From contig DFXC01000149.1 of assembly GCA_002383105.1 (NCBI GenBank), positions 17,827 to 27,782 of the forward strand: a stretch of DNA of 9,956 nucleotides. The letters are read 5' to 3'. The stretch comes from Hyphomicrobiaceae bacterium UBA4118. Its GTDB lineage: Bacteria; Pseudomonadota; Alphaproteobacteria; Rhizobiales; Methyloligellaceae. Under the pieces are notes generated by a model. It was given only the letters and a program-made list of their open reading frames with translations, was not told where the DNA came from and did not search any database. Shown one piece after another: positions 7,577 to 9,956 of the stretch; the first letter of the stretch is position 1, and each line of letters starts with the position of its first letter. The position numbers and the translations under genes were made by a program.

Positions 7577-8203
7577 TCAGAACTTCGCCGAGACCTCGGC
7601 CTCGGCTTGCGCCTCAGTGTCGGCGGGGTAGGGCGCCAGCGCCTTGTCGATCGCTGGGATGACGTCGTCGACGCCCTCGACTACGAGCACCTTGAGCTCG
7701 AGGCCCGGGCGGATGAAGCCTTCGGCGCTCATCTTCTCGAACAGAACGAGCACCGGGTCCCAGAAGCCTTCGATGTTCACGAGCACGATCGGCTTGGAAT
7801 GCCGCCCGAGCTGCGACCAGGTGAGCTGCTCGACAAACTCCTCGAGCGTGCCGAGGCCGCCGGGCAGCGCCACGAAGGCGTCTGACTTGGCAAACATCAG
7901 CTGCTTCCTCTGATGCATGTCGTCGACGACGATGAGTTCCTGGGCCTCGATCAGCATGTGCTCGCGCTCGCTTAAGAAACCCGGGATGATGCCGGTGACG
8001 TGGCCGCCATGGCGGAGCGCGGAGCGGGCGGTCTCGCCCATGAGCCCAAGGCTCCCGCCGCCATAGACGAGGCCGATACGCGCGTTCGCCAGGATGCGGC
8101 CAAGCGCGCGCGCGGCCTCGGCAAAGGCCGGATTTCGGCCAGAGCCCGAGCCGCAATAGACGCAGATATTCTGAAGACTCGAAATGGTGTGTATGTCCTT
8201 CAT
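7577..8203 (-). CDS. LOG family protein (cytokinin riboside 5'-monophosphate phosphoribohydrolase-like)
   Basis: This Rossmann-fold family, once labelled lysine decarboxylase, cleaves nucleoside 5'-monophosphates to base and ribose 5-phosphate. In plants and some bacteria it activates cytokinins; in most bacteria the physiological substrate is uncertain. The product has 208 residues, a usual length. Motifs are the N-terminal VYCGSGSG (15-22), YGGGSLGLMG (47-56), the basic QRK (98-100) and the signature PGGLGTLEE (114-122) whose final glutamate is catalytic in the family. An in-frame ATG 18 codons upstream (8257) is possible. I prefer the ATG at 8203 because the family consensus begins near ISSLQNICVYCGSG and the upstream part is Arg-rich and atypical. 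The preferred start lies eight bases after a strong inverted repeat (8212-8268), which would fold in the mRNA leader. Confidence 0.87.
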   Translation of the reverse strand: MKDIHTISSLQNICVYCGSGSGRNPAFAEAARALGRILANARIGLVYGGGSLGLMGETARSALRHGGHVTGIIPGFLSEREHMLIEAQELIVVDDMHQRKQLMFAKSDAFVALPGGLGTLEEFVEQLTWSQLGRHSKPIVLVNIEGFWDPVLVLFEKMSAEGFIRPGLELKVLVVEGVDDVIPAIDKALAPYPADTEAQAEAEVSAKF

Positions 8204-8211
8204 GGTCTCAT

Positions 8212-8268
8212 CTGCCACCCGGCCTCGCCGGGCGTCAAGAAAGCCCCTCGCAATCAATCGGGTGGCAG
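8212..8268. repeat. 10-bp perfect inverted repeat upstream of the LOG gene, with an alternative inner hairpin
   Basis: CTGCCACCCG (8212-8221) and CGGGTGGCAG (8259-8268) are exact inverse complements 37 bases apart, with a further possible wobble pair on each side. CCCGG (8218-8222) can instead pair with CCGGG (8228-8232) over a 5-base loop, and the two structures are mutually exclusive. On the minus strand the repeat sits in the expected leader of the LOG gene, ending eight bases before its ATG. It could be an operator or an RNA switch; neither is shown. Confidence 0.5.
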
Positions 8269-8305
8269 GGAATGGCGCGATCCGTTAGGTTGCCGCCGCC
8301 TTAGG

Positions 8306-8327
8306 CGCCAAAGGGCTGGCGTTTTTT
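8306..8327 (+). terminator. Intrinsic terminator on the plus strand
   Basis: CGCCA (8306-8310), loop AAGGGC (8311-8316), TGGCG (8317-8321), then six T residues (8322-8327) form a short but canonical rho-independent terminator. No plus-strand gene ends immediately upstream; the nearest (GFA) ends about 750 bases earlier, behind an opposing gene. It might end an unseen small RNA, act in the leader of the gene at 8408, or stop read-through opposing the LOG gene. Confidence 0.5.
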
Positions 8328-8407
8328 GGCCTTCTGCGCCGCCTAGAATCTTTCACCTCATAACGGAACTCTCGCGTAAAGAAGCGCGTCGCCCAAGGAA
8401 TATCGGA

Positions 8408-8995
8408 ATGACCGTCAGAAAAGTCACCCCATGGATGATCTCATGCGTGGCCGCCGCCTGCGTCGCCACGATTGGACTCGATCTCGGATCCCCTGAAGTC
8501 GCGCAAGCGGCTTCATACGGAATCCAGCTTGCCGAGGATGCGCCCGGCGCCCCTAGCGAGTCCGCAGGCGAGCCAGCCCCCTCACAACCCGGGTCCGCCG
8601 CCGAAGAGCCTGCCGACGCGGCTGCTGGCGGCGAGGCGGCGCCTCCTATGCAACATACGCCGCCGATCAAGTTCATGACGGTCGACTATCAGGACGCGGG
8701 CCAGGATACGGGCAAAATGAAACTTGCCGGAACTGCGGGGCCCGGGACGACCCTCTACCTCTATTTCGACGATCAGCCGTTTTCCAAGCTTGTTGCCGAC
8801 GGCGAGGGCAAATGGAGCCTTGAGAGCGACATGAAGCTCGAGACCGGCAGGCACACATTCCGCGCCGAGCAATATGAGGAGTCGGGGATGCTCGCGGCGC
8901 GAGCGATGGTGACCATCGAGCGCGTCCCGCCGGGTGCGGTCCCGGAGGACGCCGGGCCGGGTGACGCTCCGACGCCTGAGCAGACGACGCATTAA
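8408..8995 (+). CDS. Exported Ig-like fold envelope protein, short paralogue
   Basis: The 195-residue product has a signal peptide: basic start MTVRKV, hydrophobic stretch from residue 8 to about 25, and a possible cleavage AQA/AS near residue 34. An acidic Pro/Ala-rich linker (42-85) and one Ig-like beta-sandwich-type repeat follow (about 86-172, with KMKLAGTAGPGTTLYLYFD, DGEGKWSLES and GRHTFRAEQY). A short acidic tail ends the protein. Such repeats occur in LysM-containing envelope proteins of Hyphomicrobiales. This copy has no LysM and may be secreted or periplasmic. The start at 8408 has AAGGAA (8395-8400) seven bases upstream; the long ORF reaching back to 8000 in this frame is a shadow of the LOG gene. 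A -10-like TAGAAT (8344-8349) lies upstream without a good -35. It is related to the gene at 9148, sharing the start region and the Ig-like repeat, so the pair looks like an old tandem duplication. Confidence 0.75.
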   Translation: MTVRKVTPWMISCVAAACVATIGLDLGSPEVAQAASYGIQLAEDAPGAPSESAGEPAPSQPGSAAEEPADAAAGGEAAPPMQHTPPIKFMTVDYQDAGQDTGKMKLAGTAGPGTTLYLYFDDQPFSKLVADGEGKWSLESDMKLETGRHTFRAEQYEESGMLAARAMVTIERVPPGAVPEDAGPGDAPTPEQTTH

Positions 8996-9014
8996 CCGGG
9001 CTCCTCGTACCCGG
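8996..9014 (+). other. Hairpin after the short Ig-like gene
   Basis: CCGGG (8996-9000) and CCCGG (9010-9014) enclose a nine-base loop directly after the TAA of the gene at 8408. No T-tract follows, so it is at best a weak 3'-end structure. The remaining 8996-9147 gap holds a CATAACG (9101-9107) shared in position with the upstream gene and the hairpin at 9115-9131; otherwise I see nothing in it. Confidence 0.3.
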
Positions 9015-9114
9015 TCGGCGCGCGTGGCAGGGGCGATGAGGAGGTGCGGACTGAAGCCGATCTGGAAGGAACGGCTGAACCAGTTCTAGGGACTGACGTT
9101 CATAACGAAGACGC

Positions 9115-9131
9115 AGGGGCACAACGCCCCT
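9115..9131 (+). promoter_or_regulatory. Hairpin just upstream of the second Ig-like gene's ribosome binding site
   Basis: AGGGGC (9115-9120), loop ACAAC, GCCCCT (9126-9131) form a perfect 6-bp stem. It ends a few bases before GAGGGA (9135-9140), the ribosome binding site of the ATG at 9148. It has no T-tract, so it is more likely to affect translation or mRNA stability than termination. Confidence 0.4.
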
Positions 9132-9147
9132 CGCGAGGGACATCGGC

Positions 9148-9753
9148 ATGACCGGCAGAAAACTTATCCCATGGGTGGTCTTGGGCGCGGGCGTGGTCTC
9201 AGTCGCCGTGGCTCTGGTCTATTTCTATGGCCCGAGCCTTACCTCTCCTCCCGCCGCCGAGCAGGTGCCCGCGGCACAGCCTGCTGCCCCGCTGGCCGAA
9301 GCTCCTGCCGAGCCGCCGTCAAAGCCTCAAGCCACGGGTGCCCTTGAGCCGCCATCGAAGCCAATGACGGTGCCGACCTTCGATGTCGTTCTCGTCGAGC
9401 CTAGCGGCGAGGGCGTGCTCGCCGGCCGCGCCGAGCCTGGCTGGAACGTGAGCGTGGAGAGCGGCGGCACGAAAGTGGCGGAAGCCACGGCCGACGAGCA
9501 GGGCGAGTGGAGCATCGTCTTGGAGAAGCCGCTGCCGGCGGGCGATCATGCGCTCTCGTTGAAGACCACCTCGCCCGACGGGACGCGCGCGCTGTCCTCG
9601 CAGCAAACCGTGTCCGTCGCCGTGGCGAAGGCCGAGACGAAGGAGGTGGCGGCTCTTCCCCAAGCTGAAAAACCTCCACCTCCGGCAGCAAGCGAAGGCG
9701 CACCAGAGGAGCCTCCAGAGGCCGTGACGGCCGCACAATCGTCGCTGTCGTAG
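9148..9753 (+). CDS. Membrane-anchored Ig-like envelope protein, N-terminal part ended by an amber codon
   Basis: The ORF encodes 201 residues. It begins MTGRKLIPWVV and has one hydrophobic segment (8-28) without a clear cleavage site, suggesting an N-terminal membrane anchor. A Pro/Ala-rich stretch with EPPSKP twice (55-60 and 67-72) and an Ig-like repeat (about 76-160: FDVVLVEPSGEGVLAGRAEPG, DEQGEWSIVLEKPLPAGDHAL) follow. This pattern matches the N-terminal half of long Hyphomicrobiales proteins that have Pro/Ala-rich linkers, further Ig-like repeats and a C-terminal LysM peptidoglycan-binding domain (family knowledge, not visible here). The TAG at 9751 falls in the middle of the Pro/Ala-rich linker, and the frame is open afterwards. 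That makes it look like a nonsense mutation, a sequencing error or a read-through site rather than a natural end. The start is supported by GAGGGA at 9135-9140 and by similarity to the start of the gene at 8408. Confidence 0.7.
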   Translation: MTGRKLIPWVVLGAGVVSVAVALVYFYGPSLTSPPAAEQVPAAQPAAPLAEAPAEPPSKPQATGALEPPSKPMTVPTFDVVLVEPSGEGVLAGRAEPGWNVSVESGGTKVAEATADEQGEWSIVLEKPLPAGDHALSLKTTSPDGTRALSSQQTVSVAVAKAETKEVAALPQAEKPPPPAASEGAPEEPPEAVTAAQSSLS

Positions 9754-9956
9754 AGGCAGACGGCCGAAGACGTGCCGGCAGCGCCGACCGCGCCGGCAGA
9801 GGCGCCAAAGCCCGAGGCGCCCGCACCCGCGCCGGCGAGCCACGTGGCGGAGGCCGAAACTGGAGGGAAGCCTGCGGGAGCCCAAAGTGCGGGCGCGGGC
9901 GAGCCGTCACCCTCGCCACAAGCGCCCGCAGAGACGAGCGCGGCGCCAAGCCCATC
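9754..9956 (+). pseudogene. In-frame continuation after the amber stop (Pro/Ala-rich linker, open to window end)
   Basis: The same frame stays open for 67 codons to the window edge. Of these residues 35 are Ala or Pro, and codons are mostly G/C-ending, just as in the linker before the stop; examples are AAPTAPAEAPKPEAPAPAPA. It starts RQTAEDVP and has no convincing start codon with a ribosome binding site; GTG codons at 9772 and 9844 are not preceded by one. It looks like the displaced rest of the gene at 9148. If read through, or if the stop is an error, the two parts form a single longer protein. Confidence 0.5.

Noticed and set aside
8204..8257. Longer start of the LOG gene at 8257.
   Set aside because: The 18 extra residues are Arg-rich and not typical of the family, and they would put the inverted repeat inside the coding sequence. 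It cannot be fully excluded.
8365..8390. GGAAC-N17-CGTC resembles an EcfG general-stress promoter upstream of the gene at 8408.
   Set aside because: The -10 has a mismatch (CGTC, not CGTT). The implied transcription start near 8398 would fall in or after the ribosome binding site at 8395-8400.
8000..8407. Upstream extension of the 8408 gene frame back to 8000.
   Set aside because: It overlaps the LOG gene antisense, has shadow composition, and would place the signal peptide in the middle of the protein. The ATG at 8408 has its own ribosome binding site.

Overview
The window is GC-rich, densely packed chromosomal DNA of an alphaproteobacterium, most likely a member of the Hyphomicrobiales (Rhizobiales). 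The evidence is the strong G/C bias at third codon positions, a secreted DUF2865 protein, a short GluRS-type tRNA synthetase, and an Ig-like envelope protein with a Pro/Ala-rich linker. I see no insertion sequence, phage gene, tRNA, rRNA or CRISPR array. Most of the window is ordinary housekeeping sequence; the unexplained signals lie mainly in the leaders and at the right edge.

Left block (1-3720): the 3' part of glutamine-dependent NAD+ synthase (nadE) runs with a 1-base stop/start overlap into a short glutamate-tRNA ligase (gltX). Convergent with these is a secreted, cysteine-rich DUF2865 protein on the minus strand, with a good sigma-70-like promoter.

Middle block (3721-7553): a plus-strand transcription unit of cysS, an untracked 40-codon membrane-peptide gene, the citramalate synthase gene cimA, and a GFA/CENP-V family zinc protein. 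The first two overlap by 4 bases and the third starts 9 bases later. The cysS leader holds a promoter candidate, a 17-codon ORF with one cysteine codon that ends inside a strong hairpin, and a second hairpin that presents the Shine-Dalgarno sequence in its loop.

Right block (7554-9956): a LOG-family nucleotide phosphoribohydrolase gene on the minus strand converges on the GFA gene. Its upstream region carries a 10-bp inverted repeat and, on the plus strand, a textbook intrinsic terminator with no obvious gene to terminate. Then come two tandem paralogous plus-strand genes for exported or membrane-anchored Ig-like proteins whose start regions are clearly related. The second has an in-frame amber codon after 201 codons, while the same frame stays open and Pro/Ala-rich to the end of the window. 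That looks like a broken (or read-through) gene for a longer envelope protein, probably of the LysM type.

The housekeeping genes supply NAD, Glu-tRNA, Cys-tRNA and the citramalate entry to isoleucine. The remaining genes are envelope or accessory functions.
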